64,000 nucleotides of DNA from Sternotherus odoratus. Lineage: Eukaryota; Chordata; Testudines; Kinosternidae. Below, piece after piece: positions 1-11,410 of the stretch (the first letter of the stretch is position 1; the number at the start of each line of letters is the position of its first letter). Made by a program: the position numbers and the translations under genes. Under the pieces are notes generated by a model. It saw nothing but the letters and a program-made list of their open reading frames with translations. It was not told the origin of the DNA and made no database searches. The stretch is from positions 59,987,840 through 60,051,839 of the forward strand of contig JAVMKO010000002.1 of assembly GCA_032164245.1 (NCBI GenBank). The letters are read 5' to 3'.

Positions 1-1707
1 GTGTTTATAGAGACAAAACAGACCAGATTGAGGGTGGTGTGGGGAATCCCAATGTGGGGGAAACATAAATACCAAAATGAATACAGCCCTGATTGTAGTA
101 TTTCCCAAAGGCAGAGTTATTTTATAAAATAATTGAGAGCCTAACATACAGAATTTTCAGGTTTAAATGATTATATTTGCAGAATTTGTTCCCTGGGTGA
201 TGATGCCATTTTTTCAGTCACACATCAGGGACTCATACAAAGAAATGCCAGATTAAATTAGCTGACACTAAGCAATGCTTTTCTTAATCATCACTAAAAT
301 GATTTCTTACTGTTCATCTCTTAGAGTTAACATGATCCAAATCCCCCTTTTCCAAGAATTTGAATAGGAACTTAAAGCTCTCTGTCGCTTAAAGGAAAGT
401 CTAGGGACCCATTCATCTTGTTTGCTGTGTGAAAATCCTATTGACTTCAACAAGAGCTGTACATGTGCAACTGATGAGATGATGGTGCCCCAAGGAAAGT
501 TATTAAATAACACACCACAATGGCCAGAAACACTGATCTAATCTCCTAAAAGATTCTAGTTAGACATGTTTAATAAGTGAGGCTACGCTGCTCCCTGACA
601 TTATTGATATGACCACTCTAACAATCAGGTATTCTGAAATTGTCCGATAGACCCTAGCAGTTTAGATTCTTAAGCAAATGTCATCTGAAGTGTGAGGGTT
701 TGCAAAAATGTTACTTTTCCCCAAGAAGATAGTGCTCAATGTCCATTGCCATTCCTACCAATGTACCCTATGTTCAGAAACAACTCCCTTCTCAACATCA
801 GCACCAATCCCCTTTTCCTTCCCCAACTTTTCTTCCTGTTATATTCCTATGATATTATGTTGTTCCTGAAACATGGTACCCCACACCTGTCTAGAGCTCC
901 CGTAAAGACAGTAGGACTCCACACTGGCACAGAGAGTCATCTGAGCAGTTTGCAGAATCAAGACTGACTGACTGATCTGGAGTAATTCTACTGAAGTCTG
1001 GAATTACTCTTTTTACACTCTTGTACCTGACAGCAGACCTTGGATCTTGTATTCAAATTAAACAGTCCATCACAGTGTGTATCAAGTAGGTTTTTCTAAA
1101 AAAATAGTTTCACTCTCTGTTGTGATATATCTGTTTGATTCTCCCTAAGCAGAAAGTGGTTTTGCAATGAATGTATATTATGGTTCTTCTAGATGCACTT
1201 TTCTGCACCTTATGATCCTTAAAATATCAGAACAAAAACCAGAGAGTTTGCATGTGATGTATTCTGATCTCTCTCGCTACACATATACTACTGTGAATAC
1301 TTTACAGGGCATTACTCTTTCCTTCACGAGGAGTTGCATTTTAAAATTCCAAATAAATCAAGGATTTTCATAGTTTGCAGAGGCTATTCTGTGGGTGGAT
1401 TCAGCAGTTTTAAACACCAAGGTTTTCTTTCGAATAATGCAAATGAACAAGGTAGCTGAAAGCAATGAGAAGTATTGTTGGCCCATATCATTTATTTTGA
1501 ATGTCTTAATTGCATTTCTTAATGAATATTTAGGATCTAATATAAGAGGATTAATGAGGTGGTATTGAATTGATTAAATGGCAAACACTGAGTGCTGCAT
1601 TCAGCATGATTGTAATCTGTCAGCAGTATTTTTGGTGGTTAACTTTTTTCCATAGAATACCTCTACTACTCTCTCTTTTTTTTTTAACTGACCCTTTTTA
1701 TGTACTA
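1..1707. other. AT-rich non-coding stretch, no gene seen
   Basis: I see no recognisable coding exon, RNA gene or repeat family here. The short open frames (the longest near 692-967) have no domain, start context or codon signature that I can support. Confidence 0.6.
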
Positions 1708-2363
1708 CTAGCAAAAATACCCGGTGTTGCTCAGGGTATTTGTAATTGGAAACTGGGATGTAAAAAGACTACAATGTTTTTTATTAATACAAATTTTGTT
1801 CAGAAGTCTCATTTTGTCTAAGTAATTTCAGGTAATTACGTGGCATAACGTTGCTCGGGTCTGTGGGGGGGGGAGAGATCTGAGCGAGTGGGGGGCCATT
1901 GGAGGGGGGAGGGGTGAGAGCTGAGAGAGTGAGGGGGGCGTTGGCGGGGGAGAGAGCTGAGTGAGTGGGGGGGCCATTGGGAGGGGGGAGAGAGCTGAGC
2001 GAGTGGGGGGCCCTTGGAGGCGGGGAGGGGGGAGAGAGCTGAGTGAGTGGGGGGGCATTGGGGGGGAGGGGGCAGAGAGATGAGCAAGTGCGGGGTCCAT
2101 TGGAGGGTGGTATTATTACATCATAACTATGTCACAGAGAACAGCAGGTGTTAACCTGCTGCCCAGCTGATGTTAATGGGCTTTAAATAATTTCATCCCT
2201 AGGGGGTGTAAGAGGTGAGATTGGAAAAATTTTCAATTCTTACTCTGATTAGGACCCTAAAGCCTATAACTGTACCAAATTTCAAGTCTCTAGCTCAAAC
2301 GGTGTGGAAGGAGTAAGGGAACATACATACACACATACACCATTTGACTGTTATATATATAGA
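1708..2363 (-). mobile_element. Non-autonomous Helitron, 656 bp
   Basis: Read on the minus strand, the element starts TCTATATATATAAC directly after an A. It ends CTAG directly before a T. These are the Helitron hallmarks: 5' TC, 3' CTRR, insertion between A and T, no target duplication. About 7 bp before the CTAG end an imperfect hairpin has arms AATACCC and GGGTATT, matching the usual 3' terminal hairpin. The first 24 bases align without gaps to the 5' end of the copy at 53,884, and the last 60 bases to its 3' end, so the two define each other's limits. No Rep/helicase ORF is present; the interior is a G-rich minisatellite. It must rely on an autonomous relative elsewhere. Confidence 0.82.
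1858..2108. repeat. G-rich minisatellite inside the Helitron
   Basis: About six imperfect units of roughly 35-45 bp are built from GAGAGAGCTGAGNGAGTG followed by a G run and CCATTGGAG-like segments. The strand is strongly purine/pyrimidine skewed. The open frames across it, rich in P, L and S, are low-complexity products, not genes. The same unit recurs on the opposite strand at about 56,235-56,395 in the second Helitron. Confidence 0.85.
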
Positions 2364-3982
2364 TAGAATGAAAATTTGACCTCATTCTAGGTATTTATTT
2401 TGCCAGGAGTGTTTTTTTTTTTAAAGAATATTTCAGAGAAAACCACCTCACACTGAAGTGCAATTAGGGATCATTTCTGTGGCCATTAAAATAAATGACA
2501 AAACTCTAACTGACTTCAATGATAGAGGAGTCTTTAATGTTTTTTAAAATGAAGGATTCGGGGGGATGTTATGAATTTAAAATACTCTTTCCTGTAATTT
2601 AAGAGCTATTTTACTTTTTTATGAATATGTATTAAGAGGACACATCAATTACATTTCTTGGCACTTTTCTAATTCAACAGCTGAACTGAAAGAACCTACC
2701 AGTTTCATCCAGCCTGCCATTCCATTAAAAAAGTAAGGGTGAATCTGTGCTCTGCTTCTGAGAGGTGCTGCACAGAACTCACTGCTCGGGTAAGTGGGAG
2801 GGAAGGTTACGAAGGTGCCTTTAAGCACCTTTACACATTCCCAATCCCAGACTGGGTCTAGGTGCTGGAATAGGGTTGTCAGTTTTGTTTGGATGTATTC
2901 ATGGAGGCTTCATCCTATGACATAATCTTTAATTAAAGGTTAATCTTAAATTCCTGGAGACTCCAGGACAATCCTGGAGGGTTGGCAAGGTAGGCTGAAG
3001 TGGCCTTCAGCATCACTTAAATAGCCCGGGGGCCTGTGTAAGTTATAGCTGTCTATTCTTCCGTTGCCATGTGGGCAGCAGCACTGAGTGTGTGCGCTCT
3101 GCCCTGGAACATTCCTATGTCAGTGTTTGTGAATCATTCCTTTGAAGGCATACTGATGGCTGTTCTCCTTAGCACCTGCCCCAGAGGGATACCTATCCTG
3201 GCTACACCTGGACCCCTTTATTCCATCATCCTTTTACCTGGTATAAATGGGCCAGAGTGGAATGTAGAACTCACCCTGTGTATTGTAAAGAGGAATGAAT
3301 GGCATTGCATCACACTAGAAGCTTAATACCAAGGACCTCTTCAGGGTGAGGGTGGATGCTGTATTCATATTTGTATTCTTTGCAATATTTCTCTCAGAAA
3401 CCCTCAAACTTGAATATAGTGCCAAATAGTCACAATACAATTTGAATTTCTCATTTTCTTGCAATTTGGGGGGAAATCTATGGTTTATATTTATTTCTTA
3501 TTTAATGCATATCTTTATAGGTATCCCTATATATTTCATTCACTCGAAAATCATTTGATTTTTTGAGCAGAAAATGTAAAATGTGAAATTATACTAACAG
3601 TCCAATAGAGTGGATATGAAATTTCCAGTAAAGAAACTGCAAAATCATTTACTCCAAGGGTCACAAACTTGCACATCCATAGTTATGAATCAGGAGTGAG
3701 CCTTTTTAAATTGGAGGTACCCCATTCTTTTCCTCTTATTTACAGTGACTTAGTGCTTATGATGGAGTGAGTATACTCCATGCTGGAGCAGGGAGACAAG
3801 GGGTTAATTCCTAGCAGAGTGTCTTCCTTGCCTCTCAGAATTTGCCATACCTGCCAATTAGGGTAAGGAAGCTTTCACCTGGTTTCAGGGGGGTGCATAT
3901 TAAACAAATCAGGAAGCAGAAAAGACTTGTCTTGACTTCATTTTCTTAAGTATATAGATCAGAGTAAGAGTGTTGAGGCATG
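2364..3982. other. Non-coding stretch with one MITE-like repeat
   Basis: Apart from the short repeat listed at 2872-2995, I see no gene, RNA or repeat that I can name. The weak ORF at 3069-3326 has no recognisable domain. Confidence 0.55.
2872..2995. repeat. Short MITE-like dispersed repeat
   Basis: The segment begins with TAGGGTTGTCAG and ends with GGAGGGTTGGCAAG, so its ends are roughly inverted copies (AGGGTTG.CA / TTGGCAA). It holds the hairpin CCTGGAGACTCCAGG. I recall this 'optimal context' of CTGGAGACTCCAGG with a GGGTTGGCAA end as a common reptile interspersed repeat. No target duplication could be fixed. Confidence 0.45.
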
Positions 3983-4283
3983 AATCATGGAATCAAAGAA
4001 ATGTAGAGTTTGGAGGGACATTGAGAAGTCAAGTCCAGTCCTGTGTGCTCTGGCAGGACCAAATAAACCTAGACTATGCCTGACAGGTATTGGTCCAAAC
4101 TGTTTTTAATAACCTCCAATGGTGGGGAGTCTGCAATCTCCCTGGGAAGCCTGTTCCAGAGCTTAACTACCCTTATAGTTCAAAAGTTTTTCCTAACATC
4201 TAACCTAAATCTCCCTTGCTGCAGATTAAACCCATTATTTCTTGTCCTACCTTCATTGGACATGGAGACCAATTGATCACCCC
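3983..4283 (-). mobile_element. CR1 LINE, 3' part (first half of an interrupted copy)
   Basis: This is the inverse of the CR1 3' end. It runs from the ATCATGGAATCAAAGAA-type tail through the C-terminal region of ORF2. The plus text carries the usual reversed landmarks, such as GGGAAGCCTGTTCCAG and TTTTTCCTAACATCTAACC. The copy continues at 5032 after an LTR insertion. It is decayed and non-coding. Confidence 0.85.
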
Positions 4284-5031
4284 TGTCAGGATTGCCTCCC
4301 CACTCTGAACTCTAGGATAAAGATGTGGGGACCCGCATAAAAAAAGAAATAACCCGCCAAGCTTATTTTACCAACTTAGGTTAAAACTTTTTCCCCAGAA
4401 CACAAACTTCTCCTGGTGTCTGGATTTGGTCAACCAGCTGCCACCATCAATTTAAGCCCACAAAACAATGGGTTTGGGTAAATTGGAACTCCTCCGTTAA
4501 TCCCCCCAACCCTCTCCCTTTACCTGGGAGAGGCTTGAGAAACAAAGAAAAACTCTTCACTTTCTGTGAGACTTGCCCGATCCAAGCCAGGATCTGTCCA
4601 ATGGAAACAAGCAGTCCGAGTCTTAAAAGAAACATTTTAATTAAAGAAAAAAGAAGGAATGTACAGAAATCAATAGAAAAATACCCACTTGCATCACACA
4701 GCATCACTGACGCCCTCCCTAGGGATTCTTCCTCTGCTAAAGCTTAACTGTATAAGGAACACAATGGATCAATTATCAAGTGATACAGTTCTAGCATACA
4801 ATTCACTTACTGCTGAACTTGACTTGTTAGAAAATTATAGATAGGTAGAGTAAAAGACAGGTGTGGTTCATCCATAGCCAGAGAGAACAGAGCGAGAGAT
4901 AAACCGAAACTAAAACTCTCTTTGTCTCCGAGGTTGATTAGCATCTCCGGTTCCTATCCCCCTCTCAGGATACCCCTAGTTTAACCCTTTACAGGTAAAC
5001 AGTAATTCTAGGCTACTTTATACTTATGACA
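4284..5031 (-). mobile_element. Solo LTR (ERV-type) inserted in the CR1
   Basis: On the plus strand the segment starts TGTCAGGATTGCC and ends CTTATGACA, giving TG...CA ends on both strands. It is flanked by ACCCC (4279-4283) and ATCCC (5032-5036), a 4-of-5 match expected for an old retroviral target duplication. CR1 sequence resumes exactly at its right edge (CCTCTTCATAACAGCCCTT), which fixes that boundary. I place the sense strand as minus because that strand carries GTATAAAG near its start and ATTAAA-type signals later, but orientation is uncertain. No internal retroviral region is present. Confidence 0.72.
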
Positions 5032-5984
5032 ATCCCCCTCTTCATAACAGCCCTTCACACTTACCATCTTCTCACCTGAGTTTTCTTTTCCAAAGGATAA
5101 ACATGACCAGCTTTTTAGCCTTTCCTCACAGGTCAGGTTTCCTAAACCTCTTATCACTTTTGTGGCTTTCCAGGGCTCTCTCCTATTTATATACTTTCCT
5201 TAAGTGTGGTGCCCAGAATGGAACACAGTATTCCAGCTGGGGGCTCACCAAGTGCCAAATACAGCGAGTAACTGCCGCCTGTGTCTTACATACCACTCTC
5301 TTGTTAATACATCTCAGAATGATATTAGCTTTTTTTGCAGCTGCATCATACTGACTCATATTGAACCGTGATCCACTATAACCCCCCAGATCCTTTTCAG
5401 CAGATCTACTGAAAGAGTTATTTCCCACTTTGTTGTTCATCAGGCCTTCCCGGCTTGAATACATCTAACTTACCTAAATATTTCTTTAACCTCTTCTTTC
5501 CCTGTTTGGCTTGCATTCCTTCACCCTCATTGTTATTATTAATTGAGAATTTGGTCATCACTAACCTTTTTAGCGAAGACTGAAGCAAAATAAGCATTTG
5601 CACCTCAGCTTTATCACTCATCTTCCCTGCTAATTAGAGGAGCTACACTTTCCTTCATATTTCTCTTTCTCCTAAAGTATTTAAGTGAATCTCTTCTTAT
5701 TACCTTTTTTATATCCCTTTCCAGGTGTAATTCATTTTGTGCCTTAGCTCTTCTGATTTTGTTCCCATAGCCTGAGTTATTTTGTAGTCTTAGTAATTTG
5801 TTGATGTTTCCACTTTTTGTAGAATTCATTTCTGATTTTTCAAGTCATTGAAGAGCTCCTGTTGGAGCCATATTGGTCTCTTACTATTTATTCTTCCTGT
5901 CTTTCCTTCAGATCAGGAATATTTTCAGTTGTACCTTTTTAAAAATATTTGTCTCCTTGAAAAACCACCATCTCTTCTGAATGT
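5032..5984 (-). mobile_element. CR1 LINE, upstream part of the interrupted copy
   Basis: Continues the CR1 from 3983-4283. On the minus strand, frames at 5183-5464 read like the C-terminal end of the CR1 reverse transcriptase (RFNMSQYDAAAKKAN, LEYCVPFWAPH). Frames at 5614-5829 read like the linker between endonuclease and RT (LHLERDIKKVIRRDSLKYF). Several frameshifts and an internal deletion separate these, so it is a dead, old copy. It abuts a Penelope-like segment at about 5985. Confidence 0.82.
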
Positions 5985-6715
5985 AATGTTGTTGTAGCTA
6001 TGTTGGTCCCAGGATATTAGAGAGACTAGGTGGATGAGGTAATATGTTTTATTAGACAAACTTATGTTGGTGAGAGTGACAAGCTTCAAAGCTTTCACAG
6101 AGCTCTTCTTTGGGTCTCCGAAAATGTGCTTAAAGTGACTACTAAATATAAGGTGAAACAGATTGTTTAGCATAAATAGCAAGGGACCTTTCAAGGTGAA
6201 GTGGCCCGTTAAAGTGAAGTGGGGGAGGCATCTTAGTGTCTTATAAATTATTGTTATAAGCCATAAATCCAATGTCTATTCAGTCCATGATTTTTAGTGT
6301 CTAGCAACATTATGAATTTAAGCTCCCAGACTTGTCTTTTGAAGGTTTTGTACAAATTTCCTTTGGAGAATGAGGACTGAGAGGTCAGATATTGAGTGGT
6401 CACTTTGTGAAAAGTGTTTTGTGTTTTATAATTTTTTCTGCATGAGTTCATTTGAGAGTGTAATGATTGTCATTTCACCCACATAGTTGTTGGGGCATTT
6501 AGTGCACTGGATGAGTTAAACAATGTTGTGGTCGGTATGAGTAGAACCCATAGATCTTGAAAGGTTGCTGTGAGGGGCGTTGATCATCAGAGCAGTGGAA
6601 ATATGTCTACAGGTTTTGCATATATTCTTGCAGGATCTGGTGCTGCTTTGAGTTGGTGTCCTGGTCCATGGGGAGCTTGATTCTGGTGATGGGCTTGCCC
6701 ACTAGTGAGCAGAGG
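5985..6715 (-). mobile_element. Old Penelope-like element fragment
   Basis: The left edge holds GTTGTAGCTATGTTGGTCCC, TTTTATTAGACAAACTTATGTTGGTGAGAG and GAGCTCTTCTTTGGGTC-type text, which I know as the end of a reptilian Penelope-like family. The rest, read on the minus strand, resembles the GIY-YIG region of such elements but is heavily frameshifted (frames at 5925-6272 and 6254-6451). It is older than the copy at 7232-8249 and of a different subfamily. Confidence 0.6.
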
Positions 6716-7109
6716 GATAGTTTAACTGCAGCAACCTTTCCTTAATATCTTCAAAAGGGAGATACAGGCAGGAAGCTCATATTCTGGGACATCAAGTCAG
6801 GCCAGCAAATGGATGCTCTGTTCCTGTCAGAAGGGAGTCCGTTATATCTGCTCTGGGATGAAGTGGTATGTATAGACTCTCAGTATATAAAATTGCTTTG
6901 CCATAAAACAGAAGAGGAAGAAAAGGCTTTTTATTTTTTTTTATAAGGGAAGGGACCAGGAAGGAACTTTCTCCTTAGGCTAGGATATAATGAAGCCAAT
7001 CACAAGCCAGAGAAACCTGAGGAAATGGATTACATCTTGTGTGCTCTGCATGTAGAAGCTTTCAGATAAGCCTGCTTAATTCCTTTTTTTGTTTTAAAGA
7101 CTGAACCTG
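6716..7109. other. Short non-coding stretch
   Basis: Nothing recognisable; it lies between a Penelope-like fragment and a CR1 LINE. Confidence 0.5.
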
Positions 7110-7218
7110 CCGGGGGTCTGTGAGAAGAGGATTGTTGTTATGGTCTGAAGTAAATGGCATGAAATTCAATGAGGACAAACGCAAAGCAGTCCACTTAGGA
7201 CAGAACAATCAGTTGCAC

Positions 7219-7231
7219 ACATACAAAATGG
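7219..7231. repeat. Target-site duplication, left copy (13 bp)
   Basis: ACATACAAAATGG here is repeated exactly at 8250-8262, flanking the Penelope-like insertion. CR1 text reads through if one copy and the insert are removed. Confidence 0.85.
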
Positions 7232-8249
7232 TAACAAAGTCCTGTGGCACATTAAAGACTAACTATAAAGTTTTGAAGCATAAGCTTTCGTGGGCTAATA
7301 CCCACTTCGTCGGATGCAAGCAGTGGAAGTGTCCAGGGGCAGGTATAGAAAAGTAGGCAAGAACCAGGTAGGAGGTAACAAGGTTAGTGCAATTAGGCTG
7401 AACCAGCTTGTTATCTCCAATCAGGGAGGGTGGGTTATTCTTCTAGCAGTTGAATAGGGGGTGTGAACTCGGAGAGAGGAGAAGCTATTTTTGTAATTAG
7501 CAAGCCACTCAAGGTCTTTGTTCAGTCCCAGATTGATTGTGTTAAATTTGCAAATGAATTACAGCTCTGCAATTTCTCTTTGCAGTCTGGACTTGAAGTT
7601 TTTTTGCTGCAGTATGGTGACTTTTAAATCTGTAATTGTGTGTCCAGGCAGGTTGAAGTGTTCTCCTACAGGTTTTTGTATATTGCCATTCCTAATATCT
7701 GATTTGTGTGCATTTATCCTTTTTCGTACGGACTGTCCAGTTTGGCCGATGTACATAGCAGAGGGACATTGGTGGCATATAATGGCATATATGACATTGG
7801 TTGATGTGCAGGTGAACGAACCAGTGATGGTATGGTTGATCTGGTTAGGTCCTGTGATGGTGTTGCTGGTGTAGATATGTGGGCAGAGTTGGCATCGAGG
7901 TTTGTTGCATGGATTGGTTCCTGAGTTGGAGTTATTGTGGTACAGTGTGCTGTTGCTGGTGAGAATCTGCTTAAGGTTGGCAGGTTGTCTGTGTGCCAGG
8001 ACTGGCCTTCCTCCCAAGGCCTGTGAAAGTGAGGGATTATTGTCCAGGATGGGTTGTAGGTCACTGATGATGCGTTGCAGAGGTTTTAACTGAGGACTGT
8101 AGGTGATGGCCAGTGGTGTTCTGTTGTTTTCTTTCTTGGGCTTGTCTTGCAGCAGCAGGCTTCTGGGTACATGTCTGGCTCTGTTGATCTGTGTCCTTAT
8201 TTCCTTGTGCGGGTATTATAGACTAACATGGCTACCTCTCTGATTCTTG
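7232..8249 (-). mobile_element. Penelope-like element (5'-truncated, GIY-YIG type)
   Basis: A 1,018-bp insertion in a CR1, bounded by a 13-bp direct duplication (ACATACAAAATGG). On the minus strand it starts TCAGAGAGGTAGCCATG and ends ...CTTTGTTA. It encodes the linker and GIY-YIG endonuclease part of a Penelope-like protein but lacks the reverse transcriptase. The end motifs match abundant short turtle repeats with the same start and with 'TGTGGCACCTTAGAGAC'-type ends, such as the one at 25,805. The clean duplication and the long uninterrupted frame suggest it is younger than its CR1 host. Confidence 0.85.
7559..8215 (-). pseudogene. Penelope-like GIY-YIG endonuclease, C-terminal part
   Basis: An uninterrupted minus-strand frame of 218 codons runs from just after a stop at 8216-8218 to its own stop at 7559. 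There is no start codon of its own because the N-terminal reverse transcriptase is missing. Numbering from the TTG at 8017, a cysteine cluster CNKPRCQLC lies at about residues 37-45. The GIY-YIG core follows with VIYAIIC (75-81), YIGQTG (89-94), R97/R100, H104 and PVGEHF (116-121). In Penelope-like elements this domain nicks target DNA to prime reverse transcription in the nucleus. The cysteine cluster is the linker seen in this class. All core motifs are intact, so the break is truncation and not decay. It cannot be mobile alone. Confidence 0.85.
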
Positions 8250-8765
8250 ACATACAAAATGGGAAATAACTGCCTGAAAGGAGTGCTGAGCCGAATATGA
8301 GTCAACAGTGTAACACTGTTACAAAAAAGGAAACCTTCTGGAATGTATTAGCAGGAATATTGTAAGCAAGACATGAGAAGTAGTAATTCTGCTCTACTCT
8401 GTGCTGATTAGGCATCAGCTGGAGTATTGTGTCCAATACTGGGAGCCACATTTCAGGAAAGATGTTGGAAAAATGGAGAGAAGAGCAACAAAAATGATTA
8501 AAGGTCTAGAAAATGTGACTTCTGAGGGAAGACGGGAAAAATTGTATTTGCTTTCAAGTTTTTTTTTCAAGTACATAAGAGTACAAGGAGGAATACATTG
8601 TTTTCCTTAACTTCTGAGAATAGACTCTGAAGCAATGGGCTTAAACTGCAGCAAGGGCAGTTTAGGCTGGATATTAGGAAAAAACTTCCTAACTGTCTGA
8701 GTGGTTAAGCACTGGAATAAATTGCCCTGGGAGGTTGTGAAACACCCTTTAGGAATGGTCTGGAT

Positions 8766-9071
8766 CAGGGTTAAGCAACCTATGGCCCTGGTGCCAAAGG
8801 CGGCACACGAGCTGATTTTCAGTGGCACTCGCACTGCCCAGCTCCTGGTCACCAGTGTGAAGGGTTCTATTTTAATTTAATTTTAAATGAAGCTTCTTAA
8901 ACATTTTAAAACCCATATTTACTTTACATACAACAATAGTTTAGTTATATATTATAGACTTCTAGAAAGAGACCTTCTAAAAACATTAAAATGTATTACT
9001 GGCACGCAAAACCTTAAATTAGAGTGAATAAATGAAGACTCGGCACACCACTTCTGAAAGTTTGCCGAACC
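8766..9071. mobile_element. hAT-like MITE in the CR1
   Basis: Starts CAGGGTTAAGCAACCT and ends AAAGTTTGCCGAACCTC; the inverted ends match imperfectly (AGCAACCT / AGGTTCGGCAAA). The interior is AT-rich with no ORF. CR1 text stops just before and resumes just after, so it is an insertion. I could not fix an 8-bp duplication. Confidence 0.6.
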
Positions 9072-9110
9072 TCTCAAGATTTCTCTCAGTCCTATGATTC
9101 TATGTGCGAG

Positions 9111-11237
9111 ATCACAGCTAAGCATCAACCTTTTCCTTGAGAAACAGGCATCTGCTTTAAAGAAAGCAATAGGGCTATAACATTTAGATATTGAGTTTAT
9201 TTCAGTGCTTGATGCTACAGGCCCAGGAAACCCAACATAATGGTAAGTCTTATGTCATCTGCATATATGCTGTTTTCTGATTTGCCAAGGTATCACAATT
9301 AATCTTGCACTTGCAACTAATCAATCTGGGAACCCAGGGGAGGGAGTAAGAGGAGGGAATGCTGATGAAGAGGATTAGACAGGATGCAGTGGGTGTTTCA
9401 GTACTTGTGAGGACTTGCTCTGATTTATCATTTGAAATTTATCCTTAAACATTGTTTTGTTTCCAAAAATATAGCTTTTGAATATATTCTCATAAGAATT
9501 TACAATTGTGAAATATATCAAACTGTGTCCCATCCCATATTTCTTATGAATGAGTCATGGTTATAAAATTCTGTGCAACAGAAATATTGCTTGTTACTAA
9601 GTTCCTGGAACATGCCATTTTGAGGTGCCATGTAATAATCATTCCTATATGACCATAAACTATATGTTGATTTCCCTTCAGAGTAAAAATACTTAATATT
9701 ACTGGTTTGCTGTTGTTGACTAGTTTCTTATGGAGGGTATGTGAGAAGGGAGGGGGAAGGAAGCATTGTTTTTCTTTTCAGAGATTTTGTTTGAGTTGGG
9801 ATGTTGTTGGATCACTTACTTGAGGGACCAAAATCTACTTTTCTTCCACACGCGAGTGGTTGCATTGAAGTCAGGGGACCGAATCCTAAATTCCATACTC
9901 AGCCCTTCTCAGGAAAACCAGGTACCTCAGGATTTGGCACAATGGAGTATTTATATAAATAAGATCAGGATTTTGCCTCAAATGTATGAATACAGATGAA
10001 GAGGGAGTATCGAATCCCCTAGTACATTACTTTTCTGTCTTCTGATTCTTTAGGGTAAAATATTGGCAAGCTGTAACTGAAAGGCTAAGACAACTTTTTC
10101 CGGGAAGTAAAGGGGAATATGTGGTGCATTAGCCTGCACAGGGAAGAAAAGTGGTATATCTCCACTGCAGGTCACAGTGCAGGGGAGAGAGCAGACATCA
10201 TGGGACTGATACTGATCTTTCTGTGAAAGTGTTTGGAACAAGCTGGGAATAGACAGCCTCAACTATGTTCCTATAGCCAGTCAACAGAGCCAAGCCATTT
10301 CAGAGGGTTATTTATCTTTATACTGGCTTATACCAATAGCAGCTTACATATCTTATCTTGGAGTAAGAATGGTGTGTGCCAGAAAGTGAACTGTCTTTCA
10401 GAGTCATAACTCATTTCTGGGTCTCTTCTGGGGAAGTGTACCAACAGGCTGTCTCTTACTCAGGGCAGATAATAAATTTTTTGCTTAAAACTAGTAGTTA
10501 ACAAAGTAATTTGTGCAAGAGATGAAACATTTGCCCTAGTTGAGTGCTATGAACAAAAGTCCTTAGACATTATGGTGACAAGAATTATAATAAATCCTAT
10601 GGTTGAAACAAAAGCATAGATCCTGAGGATAAATCCTATAAATTCTGCCCTTTGTTAGGCAGATTTATATTGATTTCAATGACGATCTGTCTGAAAGACT
10701 CCGTAAAAGCTAAATTAGGTCTTAAGCTTTTGTGCCCAAGACAATTAATTGGCGAGATAGGTGGAGAATGAGAAAAGAAAGTATAATATAAGGTCTGGTA
10801 CTTCAGTATTGTCTGTACAGTTGCAATCTTTTAAAGGATTGACAATGGGAAGAGCCTAGGGAAACAAGATTAAATGCAAATGATTTGAGATCACGCATAT
10901 TTATCTCCATTAAGAGAGCAGTGTGCTATTAAATGATATTCCTTCTAGAAAGAGAATCCTTATAACTCCCATACCTTGGAATAATAATTATGTCTACTGA
11001 TTAGGTTAGACTCTTCTGTAGAGAGGCACTTAAAGAATCAGTGAAATATACAAGATTCCATGACTATGCCACTTCGCTTCTATCAATATTGTGGGGGGAA
11101 GGTGTGACATAGAATCTCAGTGCCATTACTGGGTTAGTAGTTAGCACATTCCAGAATATTACAATAGTGTGTAGGCTGTGAATACAGGGGTGCATTCGGG
11201 CACAGTAGCAAGAACCAAAGTTTTTCCAAAACTTGGA
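9111..11237. other. Non-coding stretch, nothing recognised
   Basis: AT-rich single-copy-looking DNA. No exon-like frame, RNA gene or repeat that I can support. Confidence 0.55.
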
Positions 11238-11245
11238 CTTTAAAA

Positions 11246-11402
11246 CAGTGGTCCTCACCCCTTTCTTGCTGTGACACCATATTTCAAATGGAGGCAAGGG
11301 GAAGGAACCCCCCATTTGTCTCTATCAGGTAAGAGGGCACCCATGATCTGACGGGGCTTTCTCAGCCTGCCTCCTCTTCCCCCCCCCATTTAAAGACCCA
11401 TG
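11246..11402. mobile_element. Small hAT-like MITE, 157 bp
   Basis: Begins CAGTGGTCCTCACCCC and ends GACCCATG, whose complement CATGGGTC matches the left end. It is flanked by CTTTAAAA (11238-11245) and CTTTAAAG (11403-11410), a 7-of-8 match for the 8-bp duplication typical of hAT transposition. Confidence 0.65.
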
Positions 11403-11410
11403 CTTTAAAG

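Larger units (their letters stand above)
7110..9110 (+). mobile_element. CR1 LINE with two nested insertions
   Basis: Three CR1 blocks belong together. The first is 7110-7231 (protein GMKFNEDKRKAVHLGQNNQ, the CR1 ORF2 'KFN.DK...HLG.NN' segment). The second is 8250-8765 (protein LEYCVQYWEPHFRKDVGKME, the end of the RT domain and ORF2 tail). The third is 9072-9110, the 3' end with CCTATGATTCTATG. The first gap is a Penelope-like element (7232-8249), the second a hAT-like MITE (8766-9071). Frameshifts make it inactive. Confidence 0.82.

Noticed and set aside
1828..2100. Proline/leucine-rich minus-strand ORFs
   Set aside because: Two overlapping frames are open because of the C-rich minisatellite; not genes.
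2351..2366. Earlier Helitron start at TCTATCTATATAT
   Set aside because: That start would be preceded by T. The inner TCTATATATATAAC is preceded by A and aligns without gaps to the second Helitron.
4324..5049. Alternative LTR limits TGTGGGGACC...CATAACA
   Set aside because: No matching flanks. The limits at 4284 and 5031 give near-matching ACCCC/ATCCC duplications and leave CR1 text continuous.
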